Made by a program: the position numbers and the translations under genes. From positions 4,662,001-4,726,000 of the forward strand of contig NZ_JADPZX010000001.1 in assembly GCF_015712165.1 (NCBI RefSeq): a DNA stretch of 64,000 bases, given 5' to 3'. Shown here one piece after another: positions 49,736 through 61,460 of this stretch. Positions within the stretch are counted from its first letter, which is position 1; the number at the start of each line of letters is the position of its first letter. The stretch is from Streptomyces spinoverrucosus (lineage in GTDB: Bacteria > Actinomycetota > Actinomycetes > Streptomycetales > Streptomycetaceae). The notes under the pieces were generated by a model that saw nothing but the letters and a program-made list of their open reading frames with translations, was not told the DNA's origin and made no database searches.

Positions 49736-50412
49736 CCCGTGTGCTCGTCGTCGAGGACGAGGAGTCCTTCTCCGACGCCCTGTCGTACATGCTCCGCAAG
49801 GAGGGCTTCGAGGTCGCCGTCGCGACCACCGGGCCCGACGGACTCGACGAGTTCGAGCGCAACGGCGCCGACCTCGTCCTCCTCGACCTGATGCTGCCCG
49901 GCCTGCCGGGCACCGAGGTCTGCCGCCAGCTGCGCGGCCGCTCCAACGTCCCCGTCATCATGGTGACCGCCAAGGACAGCGAGATCGACAAGGTCGTCGG
50001 GCTCGAAATAGGAGCCGACGACTACGTCACCAAGCCGTTCTCCACGCGCGAGCTGGTCGCCCGTATCCGGGCCGTCCTGCGCCGCCGCGGCGAGCCGGAG
50101 GAGGTGGCGCCGGCGGCCCTGGAGGCCGGCCCGGTCCGCATGGACGTCGACCGGCACGTGGTCACCGTCGGCGGCTCCAAGGTCGACCTCCCGCTGAAGG
50201 AGTTCGACCTCCTGGAGATGCTGCTGCGCAACGCCGGCCGCGTCCTGACCCGCATGCAGCTGATCGACCGCGTCTGGGGCGCCGACTACGTCGGCGACAC
50301 CAAGACCCTCGATGTCCACGTCAAGCGCCTCCGCGCCAAGATCGAGCCGGACCCGGGCGCGCCGCGGTATCTGGTGACGGTGCGCGGTCTGGGCTACAAG
50401 TTCGAGCCGTAA
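49732..50412 (+). CDS. phoP: PhoP (RegX3-like) response regulator
   Basis: This 226-residue OmpR-type regulator has a receiver domain with the acidic pocket VVEDEE, the phospho-acceptor Asp in LVLLDLMLPG, and the conserved Lys in VTKPF. The C-terminal winged helix shows LPLKEFDLLEMLLRNAGRVLTRMQLIDRVWG and TLDVHVKRLRAKIE. It is the master regulator of the phosphate response and represses or activates genes for antibiotic and nitrogen metabolism in Streptomyces. GGAGG upstream of the GTG supports the start. A strong hairpin follows. Confidence 0.93.
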   Translation: MTRVLVVEDEESFSDALSYMLRKEGFEVAVATTGPDGLDEFERNGADLVLLDLMLPGLPGTEVCRQLRGRSNVPVIMVTAKDSEIDKVVGLEIGADDYVTKPFSTRELVARIRAVLRRRGEPEEVAPAALEAGPVRMDVDRHVVTVGGSKVDLPLKEFDLLEMLLRNAGRVLTRMQLIDRVWGADYVGDTKTLDVHVKRLRAKIEPDPGAPRYLVTVRGLGYKFEP

Positions 50413-50435
50413 ACCCCGATCACGGGCAAGCACTG

Positions 50436-50468
50436 AAGGGCGGGACCTCCTGGTGAGGTCCCGCCCTT
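50436..50468 (+). terminator. phoRP terminator
   Basis: A perfect 14-bp stem, AAGGGCGGGACCTC with GAGGTCCCGCCCTT, CTGGT loop, then CTTT. It lies 24 bases after the phoP stop and also faces the convergent lipoprotein gene. Confidence 0.85.
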
Positions 50469-50490
50469 CTTTGTGGGCTTTGTACGACGG

Positions 50491-51153
50491 TCAGTGACCG
50501 GCGGTGTCACCCTCTGCCGAGCCGGTGGCCGACCCGGACGCCTGGTCGGCCGGCGTGCCCGTCGCGCCCTCGCCGTGCTCACCGTCGGCCTCACCGGTCG
50601 GCGAGGCCGTGGGGGAACCCGTGGGGGAGGGGCTGGCCGCGGGGCTGCCGCTCGGACCCCACGCGGCGTAGAAGCCCTCGGCCGGCACGATGAACGCCTC
50701 CAGGCTCACGTCCCCGGTCTGGCTGAAGGAGAAGGTGACCTTGTGGGCGTCGCCGTCGGTGAGGGACTCGGCGTTCTCCAGGACCGCCGAGGCATTCCCC
50801 TTACCGCCGATGACGACCGAACCGCCGGCCGGAATGGACAGCTCGCCCTTGCCCGAGGCAGGGGAGAGCTTGACCTGCTGGGCGCCGTCGAGGCTGATCG
50901 ACTCGAGCGTCTGGGCGCGGTCACTGGAATTGAAGACGGTGGCGGAGACGGCGGCCGGTCCGGTCGCCGCCGGGTCGGCCTGGGTGATGACCACCGCGTT
51001 CTGGATCTTGATGTCGCCGACGCTGGTGGCCGCGTTGTCCGGCTTGATCTCCAGCGTCTGCGAGTTGTTGCCGGCGCCGCAGGCGGCGAGCGAGGCGATC
51101 GAGAACGCGATGGCGGAGGCGGCGAGGGCGCCGCGTCGAAGGCTGCTGCTCAC
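50491..51153 (-). CDS. Lipoprotein of the DUF461/PCu(A)C-like type
   Basis: This 220-residue lipoprotein has a signal peptide ending in the lipobox ASLAACGAG (Cys about residue 25). A beta-rich domain of about 125 residues follows (DIKIQNAVVITQADP, VFNSSDRAQTLESISL, VVIGGKGNASAVL). The tail is low-complexity, rich in Gly, Ala, Pro and Thr. The middle domain resembles the PCu(A)C copper-chaperone-like DUF461 fold, but Met/His copper motifs are not obvious. It is convergent with phoP and may be anchored on the outside of the membrane. Confidence 0.75.
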   Translation of the reverse strand: MSSSLRRGALAASAIAFSIASLAACGAGNNSQTLEIKPDNAATSVGDIKIQNAVVITQADPAATGPAAVSATVFNSSDRAQTLESISLDGAQQVKLSPASGKGELSIPAGGSVVIGGKGNASAVLENAESLTDGDAHKVTFSFSQTGDVSLEAFIVPAEGFYAAWGPSGSPAASPSPTGSPTASPTGEADGEHGEGATGTPADQASGSATGSAEGDTAGH

Positions 51154-51389
51154 GGCGGCGGCAACTCCTTGAACGCAGGGGCAGCTGTCGTTGTAAAGCC
51201 GCCCTAAGTGGCTGTCAGCGGCCTTAGGTTACCGAGCCGTTCCCGGGCGGCCGCACCCGACCCTCCCCCGCACCCGCCCGGCTTCCCTCAGCAGGGCGTA
51301 CGGAGACCCTCCCAGTTCGGGCGCGTCGGCGCTCGTACGGCATTCACATAAGCCTTCGCGAAATTTACGTGAAGGAATGCGCGGCCGAC

Positions 51390-51441
51390 CCGGAAATTGA
51401 TCACCGGAGGGTCGTCCCCGGGGTGTCGTGATCAATTCCGG
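51390..51441. repeat. Near-perfect long hairpin upstream of carD
   Basis: CCGGAAATTGATCAC at 51390-51404 and GTGATCAATTCCGG at 51428-51441 are inverse copies with one extra A, around a 23-base GC-rich loop. It could terminate a transcript, bind a dimeric regulator twice, or form part of an extended carD leader. Confidence 0.5.
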
Positions 51442-51679
51442 ATTCGTCTCGTACCGGCCGCCAGGCGCCGAACGGAGTAGCGGAAGTCGAGCGTTTGGAA
51501 CCGGACATTTGGGGACGTTCAGCCGTCCGGCGGGGTCGCCGGATGTGCGTAACGTGCACGTTTCACTCGGCCCGAAGAGCCGCTCCGACCTGCGAATACC
51601 TTGTTCCGATGGTTGGGCGAAGCACGTTCCTGTTGCTGTTGTCAAGCCCCGAGATATGCCCTGACCTGCGAAAACGCCA

Positions 51680-51708
51680 TTCAGAACCCGCCGTTTCCGT
51701 GTTACCCT
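51680..51708 (+). promoter_or_regulatory. carD promoter
   Basis: TTCAGA at 51680-51685 and TACCCT at 51703-51708 are 17 bases apart, placing the transcription start about 20 bases before ATG 51737. A GGAAGGGG ribosome binding site lies between. Confidence 0.55.
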
Positions 51709-51736
51709 GGATAGCCACGGAAGGGGTACCTGTCAC

Positions 51737-52219
51737 ATGACGTTCAAGGTTGGCGACACCGTGGTCTATCCCCATCACGGGGCCGCGCTGATCGAGGCCA
51801 TCGAAACTCGCCAGATCAAAGGCGTGGACAAGACCTACTTGGTGCTGAAGGTCGCCCAGGGTGACCTGACGGTGCGTGTGCCAGCGGACAATGCGGAGTT
51901 CGTCGGCGTGCGTGATGTGGTCGGTCAGGACGGGCTGGACCGGGTCTTCGAAGTGCTGCGCGCGCCGTACGCCGAGGAGCCCACGAACTGGTCGCGTCGT
52001 TACAAGGCAAACCTGGAGAAGCTCGCCTCCGGCGATGTCATCAAGGTCGCGGAAGTCGTGCGTGACCTGTGGCGTCGCGAGCGCGAGCGTGGGCTCTCCG
52101 CCGGTGAGAAGCGCATGCTCGCCAAGGCCCGCCAGATCCTGGTGAGCGAGCTCGCTCTCGCGGAGAACACCAACGAGGACAAGGCCGAGGCTCTGCTCGA
52201 CGAGGTGCTCGCCTCCTGA
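51737..52219 (+). CDS. carD: CarD/CdnL RNA polymerase-binding transcription factor
   Basis: This 160-residue essential regulator binds the RNA polymerase beta subunit and stabilises open complexes, especially at rRNA promoters. The N-terminal Tudor-like RNAP-interaction domain is seen in [29 protein letters not shown] (residues 1-60). The C-terminal helical domain has the wedge Trp in [35 protein letters not shown]. The position two genes before ispD/ispF is conserved in actinomycetes. Its long leader may respond to stress or growth rate. Confidence 0.95.
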   Translation: MTFKVGDTVVYPHHGAALIEAIETRQIKGVDKTYLVLKVAQGDLTVRVPADNAEFVGVRDVVGQDGLDRVFEVLRAPYAEEPTNWSRRYKANLEKLASGDVIKVAEVVRDLWRRERERGLSAGEKRMLAKARQILVSELALAENTNEDKAEALLDEVLAS

Positions 52220-52536
52220 CGCGAGGCAGGCCCGCTCCGCTCAGCACATCGAAATGCCGCGGTGCCCGATGACACATCCCAGTCGCCGGGCGCTGCGGCA
52301 TGTTCGTACCCGAACGTGGATAGTCGTATTTCAGCCATCCGCGCGTCCCGTCGGATGGCCATCCCCACGTCCGCCATACGCCGAGGAAATCTCCCCCCGG
52401 TACTGTGCGTGCCGTGCCCGGGCGGCCGGCTCGACCAGGGTCACGGAAGGGTCCGGTCGAATGCGGCGCGCGCCCGCGCGCTGGCACGCTGAGGCCATAC
52501 CCACGTAGGCCGAGCACACAAACCTGACAGGAACCG
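52220..52536. other. Intergenic stretch between carD and ispD
   Basis: No gene is supported. It includes a 12-base palindrome GGATGGCCATCC at 52353-52364 and a weak AGGAA ribosome binding site directly before the ispD ATG. Confidence 0.45.
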
Positions 52537-53289
52537 ATGTCTGACGTTTCGCGCCCTTCGTCCGCAGGAGTCCGTACCGCCGCGGTCATCCCGGCGGCCG
52601 GCCGGGGCGTGCGCCTCGGTCCGGGCGCCCCCAAGGCGCTCCGCACGCTGAACGGCACGCCCATGCTGATCCACGCCGTTCGCGCGCTGGCCGCATCCCG
52701 TGCCGTCTCCCTCGTGGTCGTCGTCGCTCCGCCCGACGGAGCCGCCGAGGTCAAGTCCCTGCTCGACGCCCACGCCCTGCCCGAGCGCACCGACTTCCTG
52801 GTCGTCCCCGGCGGCGAGTCGAGGCAGGAGTCGGTCAAGCTCGGCATCGACGCGCTGCCCCCCGGCTACGACATCGTGCTGGTGCACGACGCCGCCCGGC
52901 CGCTCGTCCCCGTCGACACCGTGGACGCGGTGATCGAGGCGGTCCGCGCCGGCGCGCCCGCCGTGGTGCCGGCGCTGCCGCTGGCCGACACCGTCAAGGA
53001 GGTCGAGCCCGCGCCGACGCCGGGCGAGCCGGAGCCCGTGCTGGCCACGCCGGAGCGGGCGCGGCTGCGCGCCGTGCAGACCCCGCAGGGTTTCGACCGC
53101 GAGACCCTCGTACGCGCGCACGAGACTGTCACCGACAACGTCACCGACGACGCCAGCATGGTCGAACAGCTCGGTCTCCGGGTGGTCGTCGTGCCCGGGC
53201 ACGAGGAGGCGTTCAAGGTCACCCGGCCGCTGGACCTGGTCCTCGCCGAGGCGGTCCTCGCCCGCAGGAGGCTGAACGATGGCTTCTGA
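52537..53289 (+). CDS. ispD: 2-C-methyl-D-erythritol 4-phosphate cytidylyltransferase
   Basis: This 250-residue enzyme of the MEP isoprenoid pathway joins CTP and MEP to give CDP-ME. The nucleotide-binding loop is [21 protein letters not shown], with the catalytic Lys in GAPK. The substrate part is [10 protein letters not shown] with the metal Asp, and ADTVKEV and the C-terminal [16 protein letters not shown] are typical. It overlaps ispF by 11 bases, so the two are coupled. Confidence 0.94.
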   Translation: MSDVSRPSSAGVRTAAVIPAAGRGVRLGPGAPKALRTLNGTPMLIHAVRALAASRAVSLVVVVAPPDGAAEVKSLLDAHALPERTDFLVVPGGESRQESVKLGIDALPPGYDIVLVHDAARPLVPVDTVDAVIEAVRAGAPAVVPALPLADTVKEVEPAPTPGEPEPVLATPERARLRAVQTPQGFDRETLVRAHETVTDNVTDDASMVEQLGLRVVVVPGHEEAFKVTRPLDLVLAEAVLARRRLNDGF

Positions 53290-53770
53290 GGCACCGCTTC
53301 CGCAGGTCGGCATCGGCACCGACATCCATGCCTTCGAGGAGGGCCGCGAGCTGTGGTGCGCCGGTCTGAAGTGGGAGGGCGAGGGGCCCGGTCTGGCCGG
53401 GCATTCCGACGCGGACGTCGTGGCGCACGCCGCGTGCAACGCGCTGTTCTCCGCCGCCGGGCTCGGTGACCTGGGACAGCACTTCGGCACCGGGCGGCCT
53501 GAGTGGTCCGGCGCGTCGGGCGTGGCGCTGCTGACCGAGGCCGCGCGCATCGTGCGCGAGGCGGGCTTCCGGATCGGCAACATCGCCGTGCAGGTCGTCG
53601 GCCCCCGCCCGAAGATCGGCAAGCGCCGGGACGAGGCCCAGAAGGTCCTGTCCGAGGCGGCCGGGGCCCCGGTCTCCGTCTCCGGCGCCACCACGGACGG
53701 GCTCGGCTTCCCGGGCCGCGAGGAAGGCCTGATGGCGGTGGCGACGGCACTGGTGGTGCGCACCGGCTGA
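53279..53770 (+). CDS. ispF: 2-C-methyl-D-erythritol 2,4-cyclodiphosphate synthase
   Basis: This 163-residue zinc enzyme closes CDP-ME 2-phosphate to the cyclodiphosphate. The metal site is [11 protein letters not shown] (Asp and His) and the His of [12 protein letters not shown]. The C-terminal block [21 protein letters not shown] binds the cytidine end. The start overlaps the end of ispD. Together they supply two consecutive reactions (the middle kinase IspE lies elsewhere). Confidence 0.94.
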   Translation: MASEAPLPQVGIGTDIHAFEEGRELWCAGLKWEGEGPGLAGHSDADVVAHAACNALFSAAGLGDLGQHFGTGRPEWSGASGVALLTEAARIVREAGFRIGNIAVQVVGPRPKIGKRRDEAQKVLSEAAGAPVSVSGATTDGLGFPGREEGLMAVATALVVRTG

Positions 53771-53844
53771 CGGCACCACGAGGGGGACGTCACGAATAGG
53801 CGCACCTTGTCCACAAGGCGCACGAGGCATCGCCTGCGGCCCAC

Positions 53845-53850
53845 TACCCT
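53845..53850 (+). promoter_or_regulatory. Leaderless -10 hexamer for cysS
   Basis: TACCCT, six bases, GTG 53857. This argues for the second of the two adjacent GTG codons as the start. Confidence 0.5.
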
Positions 53851-53856
53851 GGAGTG

Positions 53857-55257
<1,401 letters not shown>

Positions 55258-55343
55258 GGGGCACCGGCTTGATCGACTGTGCCGCTCGGCTTCCGGGGCG
55301 GCACACTTCATAGACGTACGTACTCACCACAGACAGGTAGGTC

Positions 55344-56285
55344 ATGGCCGCGAACAACCGCCGCATGTCCGGCAAGAAGGGCGCGCAGGTCGGCAGCGGC
55401 GGCAAGCGGCGCCGGTCCCTCGAGGGCAAGGGGCCGACGCCCCCCGCCGAGATGCGCAAGGGCCACGCCAAGCAGCGTGCCGCCGCCGCGAAGACGCGGC
55501 GTGCTCAGGGGCGCCCGCAGCAGCGGCGCGCCGGGGGCAAGGGGACGTCCGAGCTGGTCGTCGGGCGCAACCCGGTCGTCGAGGCGCTGCGCGAGGGCGT
55601 GCCCGCGTCCACGCTGTACGTGCAGCAGTTCATCGACAACGACGAGCGGGTCCGCGAGGCGCTCCAGCTCGCGGCCGAGCGCGGCGGCATCAACCTCATG
55701 GAGGCGCCGCGCCCCGAGCTCGACCGGATGACCAACGGCCTCAACCACCAGGGGCTCGTCCTCCAGGTGCCGCCGTACGAGTACGCGCACCCCGAGGACC
55801 TCGCCGACGCCGCCGCCGACGAGGGTGAGGACCCGCTGATCGTCGCTCTGGACGGGGTGACCGACCCGCGCAACCTCGGCGCGGTGGTGCGGTCCGTCTC
55901 CGCGTTCGGCGGTCACGGAGTCGTCGTACCCGAGCGGCGTGCGGCCGGGATGACGGCCGGTGCCTGGAAGACGTCCGCCGGTACGGCCGCCCGTACGCCG
56001 GTCGCGCGCGCCACCAACCTCACGCGCACGCTGGAGGCGTACAAGAAGGCCGGGATCGTCGTGGTCGGGCTCGCCGCCGACGGTGAGGTCGAACTCGGCG
56101 AACTGGAGGCCCTGGAGGGGCCGGTCGTCGTCGTGGTCGGCAGCGAGGGCAAGGGGCTGTCGCGGCTGGTCGGGGAGACCTGCGACTTCCGGGTGCGGAT
56201 TCCGATGCCGGGTGGGGCGGAGTCGCTCAACGCCGGTGTGGCGGCGGGGATCGTGCTGTACGAGGCGGCGCGGCGGCGGGCCTGA
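55344..56285 (+). CDS. rlmB: 23S rRNA (guanosine-2'-O-)-methyltransferase RlmB
   Basis: This 313-residue SPOUT (TrmH-family) methyltransferase modifies G2251 of 23S rRNA. A basic N-terminal extension of about 70 residues ([30 protein letters not shown]) precedes the L30e-like RNA-binding domain ([15 protein letters not shown]). The SPOUT knot has the motifs [28 protein letters not shown] and [22 protein letters not shown]. The extension is common in actinomycetes. It follows cysS by about 85 bases. Confidence 0.92.
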   Translation: MAANNRRMSGKKGAQVGSGGKRRRSLEGKGPTPPAEMRKGHAKQRAAAAKTRRAQGRPQQRRAGGKGTSELVVGRNPVVEALREGVPASTLYVQQFIDNDERVREALQLAAERGGINLMEAPRPELDRMTNGLNHQGLVLQVPPYEYAHPEDLADAAADEGEDPLIVALDGVTDPRNLGAVVRSVSAFGGHGVVVPERRAAGMTAGAWKTSAGTAARTPVARATNLTRTLEAYKKAGIVVVGLAADGEVELGELEALEGPVVVVVGSEGKGLSRLVGETCDFRVRIPMPGGAESLNAGVAAGIVLYEAARRRA

Positions 56286-56403
56286 ACGGCCGTTCGACAT
56301 AGTCACCCACTCGGGGAATTCCGGGCGGTCCGGGCAAGCTTGACGCGGTCCGGACAGATCCGGCGGGTCAAAGCAGTGTCCTAAACAGACGTCACTCGGT
56401 TAG

Positions 56404-58128
56404 ATGAGTGTGGACACCAGAACACCCCGCACACCCACGGGGGACCGCTCGTCGGGATTCGACGACGCTCCCGCGCTGAGCATGGTGAAGGTGCCGAGCG
56501 ACCCGGCGCAGATCATCGTCAATCACGCGAGTTTCCGTGTGCAGTTGGGCGCGTCCTCGCGCCGCGCCCAGTCGCCGCGGGTCGCACGGCACTTGAGCGC
56601 CACCGAGGACACCGCCCGGATTCCGGTCGTCGGTACGACGGGCAGAGCGGCCCAGGCCGGCGAGGCCCGCCGCCGCCCGGTCGTGTGGAGCGGCCGGTCC
56701 GCCCCCGACGACACCGGCGCCCACCGCCTGCTCCAGGCCGTGCGCAGTGCGGGCGTCCGCCACCCGGAGGAACCGTCCGCCGACACCGGAGCCACCCAGG
56801 TCATTCCACGCGTCGACGAAGACGCCGGTTACGGCGGCTATGACGGTTACGACGGCTACGGCGACCTCGACCAGACCGTCGAGACCCCCGTCGTCGGCGC
56901 CCAGCGCACACCGGACGGCGTCGGCACCCGGCTGCTGCCGGCCATGCGGACCGTCGAGGGCGCGTACGACCAACCCGCCTACGCCGGTGAGCGGTTCGAC
57001 GACGGCTACGGCGACGACGGTTACGGCGACGACGCGGCGGCCGCCGACCTGGACGACGAGAGCGGCGAACCGCGCTCCCGGCGGCACGCCGACGACCCCG
57101 CGCGGCACGCCTACTACCCCGGCCGCCGGATGAACCTCGGAGTCGTCCTGCTCCCGCTACGCGTCTTCCTCGGTGCCATCTCCATCTACGCCGGCATGGG
57201 CAAGCTCTGCGACCCCGTCTACTTCGACGGCGGCGAACGGGGTTCGATGGTCAAGTGGCTCAACACCCTGCACCCCTGGGAAGTCGCCGAGCCGCTGCGC
57301 CAGTTCGCTCTCCAGCACCCTGTCGGCTCCGGGCTCGTGATCGCCTTCGCGCAGGTCATCGTGGGCGTGCTCACGATCCTGGGCTGCTGGCAGCGGGTCG
57401 CCGCGGTGGGCGGTGCGCTGCTCTCCGCGGCGCTGCTCGTCACCGTCAGCTGGAAGAGCGTCCCCGTGTACGACGCCCCCGACATCATCTACCTCGCCGC
57501 CTGGTCGCCACTGATCATCGCCGGGGCGCCCGTCTACTCCATCGACGGGCGGCTGGCCGGGCTCGCCTGGCGACGGCTCGGCCCGCGCGCCGACATCTGG
57601 GAGCTGCGGCGATACGTCCTGCGCCGGGGCGCCCTCGTCACCGCGATCGTCACCGGGCTCACGCTGCTGGTCGGCTCGCTGCTCGGCGGTGCGGTACGGG
57701 ACTCCGACCGGGTGGTCGTCCCGGGTCCCGGCGAGGCGCCGCGCAACGAACTCCCGGGCTCTCCGCTGCCGTCGAAGGCAGGTGACGATGGCCGGGAGAG
57801 CACCACGCCGTCGGCCGCCGAGACCTCGCCGACGCAGGGCGCGACCTCGGCCGCGCCGACCGCGGGCGCCGCGACCACGCCGGGCGCGAGCCGCGACACC
57901 GGCACGGTCACCGGCGGCTCGCCGAGCCAGACGCAGGGCACGGCGGGGCAGGCGCCGCCACAGCAGTCGTCGCCGGTGGAACAGGCCCCGAGCACCAGCG
58001 CCGGTCCCACGTCCGGGGGCGGCGGCAGCGGCTCGACGGGCGGCACGGGCTCCACGGGTGGCACCGGATCCGGCGATGGGGATGCGTCGTCCGGGCAGCC
58101 GGGGCTGGTCGGGGGTCTGCTGGGCTAG
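56404..58128 (+). CDS. DoxX-family membrane protein with long disordered ends
   Basis: This 574-residue protein has a 240-residue N-terminal region of low complexity, with Tyr/Gly/Asp repeats (YGGYDGYDGYGD, GYGDDGYGDD). A DoxX domain of four helices follows (about 245-400; LRVFLGAISIYAGMGKLCDP, VIAFAQVIVGVLTILGCWQR, ALLSAALLVTVSW, YLAAWSPLIIAG), then a fifth helix near 425. The C-terminal 130 residues are Gly/Ser/Thr/Pro-rich. The DoxX family is linked with membrane redox complexes (terminal oxidase or MRC with superoxide dismutase). It lies before the nucleotidyltransferase, convergent. Confidence 0.82.
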   Translation: MSVDTRTPRTPTGDRSSGFDDAPALSMVKVPSDPAQIIVNHASFRVQLGASSRRAQSPRVARHLSATEDTARIPVVGTTGRAAQAGEARRRPVVWSGRSAPDDTGAHRLLQAVRSAGVRHPEEPSADTGATQVIPRVDEDAGYGGYDGYDGYGDLDQTVETPVVGAQRTPDGVGTRLLPAMRTVEGAYDQPAYAGERFDDGYGDDGYGDDAAAADLDDESGEPRSRRHADDPARHAYYPGRRMNLGVVLLPLRVFLGAISIYAGMGKLCDPVYFDGGERGSMVKWLNTLHPWEVAEPLRQFALQHPVGSGLVIAFAQVIVGVLTILGCWQRVAAVGGALLSAALLVTVSWKSVPVYDAPDIIYLAAWSPLIIAGAPVYSIDGRLAGLAWRRLGPRADIWELRRYVLRRGALVTAIVTGLTLLVGSLLGGAVRDSDRVVVPGPGEAPRNELPGSPLPSKAGDDGRESTTPSAAETSPTQGATSAAPTAGAATTPGASRDTGTVTGGSPSQTQGTAGQAPPQQSSPVEQAPSTSAGPTSGGGGSGSTGGTGSTGGTGSGDGDASSGQPGLVGGLLG

Positions 58129-58231
58129 GGGCTGGGCCAGGGCTGCTGGGCTAGGGCTGTCTTTTCGGTGGTACGACGACGGGGTCCCGCTGGGGTGAGG
58201 TGCGGGGCCCCGTTGTCGTGCCGTTGTGTTG

Positions 58232-58963
58232 TCAGCGGCCCAGTGCGGCCAGTTCCTTCGCGGCCTCCGTGAGGTCCTTCGCGGTGTCGATGGCGCGCCA
58301 GTAGGCGCCCTGGGGGATCGGGAAGCCGGCCAGGCGGCGTTCGCGGGCCAGGTGGGGGAACGTGGTGCGTTCGTGGTCGCCGCGCTCGGGGAGCATCGTG
58401 GCGAACTCGGGGGAGAAGACGTAGACGCCCGCGTTGATCTCGAAGGTGGACGGCGGGGCCTCGATGAAGTCCGTGATGTGGCCGAAGCCGTCGGTCTGGA
58501 CGGCACCCCACGGGAGGCGGGGGCGGGCCAGGGCGAGGGTCGCTATGGCGTCGCGCTCGGTGTGGAAGTCCGCCATGTCGCGCAGCGAGAAGCGGGTCCA
58601 GATGTCGCCGTTGGTGGCGTACCAGGCGCGGTCGGGGTGGGGGAGGTGGGCGGCGGCGTGCTTCAGGCCGCCGCCTCGGCCGAGGGGTTCCTGCTCGACG
58701 ACGGTGGTGACGCGCGTCGGGAGGTCGGCGGTGTCCAGCCACTCCTGCAGGACCTCGGCGAGGTGGCCGCAGCTGACCACGACGTCGGTGACGCCCTCCT
58801 CGGCGAGCCAGGTGAGCTGGTGGCCGATGATCGGCGTGCCCGTGCCGGGGATCTCGACCATCGGCTTGGGACGGTCGTCGGTGTAGGGGCGCAGCCGGGA
58901 GCCCTGGCCTCCGGCCAGGATGACGGCCTGGACGGGGCGGGAGGCGGCGGTCGGATCGGTCAT
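58232..58963 (-). CDS. Sugar-phosphate nucleotidyltransferase
   Basis: This 243-residue NDP-sugar pyrophosphorylase-type protein has the nucleotide-binding loop AVILAGGQGSRLRPYTDDRPKPMVEI with the conserved Lys. GGLKHAAAHLP and ATNGDIWTRF with the metal Asp follow, and an ending like other glucose-1-phosphate or mannose-1-phosphate nucleotidyltransferases. It has no left-handed beta-helix, so it is a single-domain enzyme. The product could feed cell-wall glycans; the sugar cannot be stated. The upstream region holds a 10-bp repeat array. Confidence 0.82.
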   Translation of the reverse strand: MTDPTAASRPVQAVILAGGQGSRLRPYTDDRPKPMVEIPGTGTPIIGHQLTWLAEEGVTDVVVSCGHLAEVLQEWLDTADLPTRVTTVVEQEPLGRGGGLKHAAAHLPHPDRAWYATNGDIWTRFSLRDMADFHTERDAIATLALARPRLPWGAVQTDGFGHITDFIEAPPSTFEINAGVYVFSPEFATMLPERGDHERTTFPHLARERRLAGFPIPQGAYWRAIDTAKDLTEAAKELAALGR

Positions 58964-59002
58964 GGCCGCACTTTACGTGGGCGGGGGGTGGTGGGGGGTG
59001 GG

Positions 59003-59200
59003 GCGGGTGCCTGCGGGTGCCTGCGGGTGCCATGCGGGTGCCATGCGGGTGCCTGCGGGTGCCTGCGGCTGCCTGCGGGTGCCATGCGGGTGCTTGCGGG
59101 TGCCTGCGGGTGCTTGCGGGTGCCTGCGGGTGCCTGCGGGTGCTTGCGGGTGCCTGCGGGTCCCTGCGGGTCCCTGCGGGTGCCTGCGGCGGCCTGTGGC
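59003..59200. repeat. VNTR-like array of 10-11 bp units
   Basis: About 19 tandem copies of GCGGGTGCCT and variants (GCTT, CCAT, GTCC) run without interruption. Some units are 11 bases. The array lies upstream of the nucleotidyltransferase start codon (58963) and within its promoter region. All six frames are open or low-complexity, but no gene is likely. Confidence 0.88.
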
Positions 59201-59404
59201 TGTGGGTGCGTGGTTGCTGTCGCGCCTGCGGTTCGGTGGGTGGGGCGGGGCCGCGCCGGGGGGTGTCCGTCCTCGGAACGGCGCGGAATCGGTCACTTAT
59301 CAACGCAGCCGGGTTGACGCGCCAACCGCTGCGGGCGGACACCCCCCGACACGGCCCCTTCCCGCCGTGCGCGAGTGCCCGCCCGGGGCTCTGTGGTGTG
59401 CTGG

Positions 59405-59860
59405 TCAGCCGTGGGCTGCCAGGACGCCCGAGGCGAACGCGGTGTCGCAGACGGGGCGGGAGTAGGACTGGGCGCGGGTCGGGCCGTAGATGCGGACCGC
59501 GGCGCGGCCCAGGGCGCGGGCGATGGAGGCACAGTGGCGGGCCAGGGAGGGGCGCTCGTCCACCGCCTGCTGGAGATGGGTGAGGGCGGTGCCCGGGTCG
59601 GTCTCCTGGAGCTCGGTCAGGAGCTGGTCGCGCAGCACCTCGTGCGGGGCGCGGGGCGCGGTGCGGGCGTTGGTGCCGGGGGCCGAGACGTCCACTGCGG
59701 TGAGCACCGAGCTCTCGGAGTCTCCCGACCAGTTGACCCGCGTGACCGCGAGAGTCCCGGAGAGCACCAGGACGACGGGCAGAACGAGGGCGAGGGAGCG
59801 GCCGATCCGGCGGGCGGGGCCCTGGCCGCGTCGCGTCTGTGAGGTGGTGGAGTGCTTCAC
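59405..59860 (-). CDS. Membrane-anchored or secreted protein of unknown function
   Basis: This 151-residue protein starts with a basic stretch and one hydrophobic helix (SLALVLPVVLVLSGTLAV), and is otherwise extracytoplasmic. The C-terminal part has two Cys (RHCASIARAL and RPVCDTAFASG), which could form a disulfide. Helical content seems high in the centre (LRDQLLTELQETDPGTALTHLQQAVDE). No known domain was recognised. The ATG at 59860 matches the usual topology. It lies between the repeat array and msiK and could be co-transcribed with neither. Confidence 0.65.
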   Translation of the reverse strand: MKHSTTSQTRRGQGPARRIGRSLALVLPVVLVLSGTLAVTRVNWSGDSESSVLTAVDVSAPGTNARTAPRAPHEVLRDQLLTELQETDPGTALTHLQQAVDERPSLARHCASIARALGRAAVRIYGPTRAQSYSRPVCDTAFASGVLAAHG

Positions 59861-60004
59861 GCGAGTGAGGGTAGCGCCCGGTAATGATTTGGCGACATTT
59901 GGTCACCGATTCGGGTGATGAAGTGGCGGCCTTTTCTGGGTACGGGGTTGACGCACAGTGCTCGAAATGGCCCAGTGTGCCGGGGTATTTGTCGACAAGA
60001 AAAG

Positions 60005-60031
60005 GGCCCCGCGGCCAGGCTGCGGGGCCCA
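60005..60031 (-). terminator. msiK terminator
   Basis: Read on the minus strand, GGGCCCCGC and GCGGGGCCC form a nine-base stem followed by CTTTTCTTG-like T-rich sequence. It lies 41 bases after the msiK stop. Confidence 0.75.
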
Positions 60032-60071
60032 TTTCGTCAACCTGGGTGAATTACCCGGGTTGGGTGTTTCG

Positions 60072-61163
<1,092 letters not shown>

Positions 61164-61380
61164 GGTGAATGGGCCCCCTTCTACCGGCAGGAACGTGCCG
61201 GACGATCCGTTGTAGGAAGGTGGTGTGTTTAGTCCACACGTGTGAACTGGGTCAGGACGGTACCTCGCGTTCACCAGTTCTGTCAGTAGCCGTGCCGCTG
61301 TGAACTTCGCGGAGATTTTCGACAGGGCAGGGGCGGGACCTGGGTACACTGCACGGGCACGCTGTCACGCGCGCGTGCAG

Positions 61381-61454
61381 GCCTCCTTAGCTCAGCTGGT
61401 CAGAGCGCCGCTCTTGTAAAGCGAAGGTCGTCGGTTCGAATCCGACAGGGGGCT
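61381..61454 (+). tRNA. tRNA-Thr (anticodon UGU)
   Basis: The cloverleaf can be drawn. The acceptor arms are GCCTCCT and AGGGGGC with one G-U pair. D-arm GCTC/GAGC, anticodon loop CTTGTAA with TGT at 61415-61417, and T-arm GTCGG-TTCGAAT-CCGAC are also present. Position 27-43 is a C-A mismatch. CCA is not encoded. The gene is also the attachment site of the element to its right. Confidence 0.93.
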
Positions 61455-61460
61455 CCCAGG

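Larger units (their letters stand above)
51154..51736. other. Long regulatory gap between the lipoprotein and carD genes
   Basis: No gene was seen in these 583 bases. They hold the promoters of both divergent genes, a long inverted repeat at 51390-51441 and the carD promoter at 51680-51708. Confidence 0.5.

Noticed and set aside
59003..59200. CRISPR-like array
   Set aside because: Repeats are directly contiguous 10-11 bp units without unique spacers, and no cas gene is near, so this is a simple VNTR.
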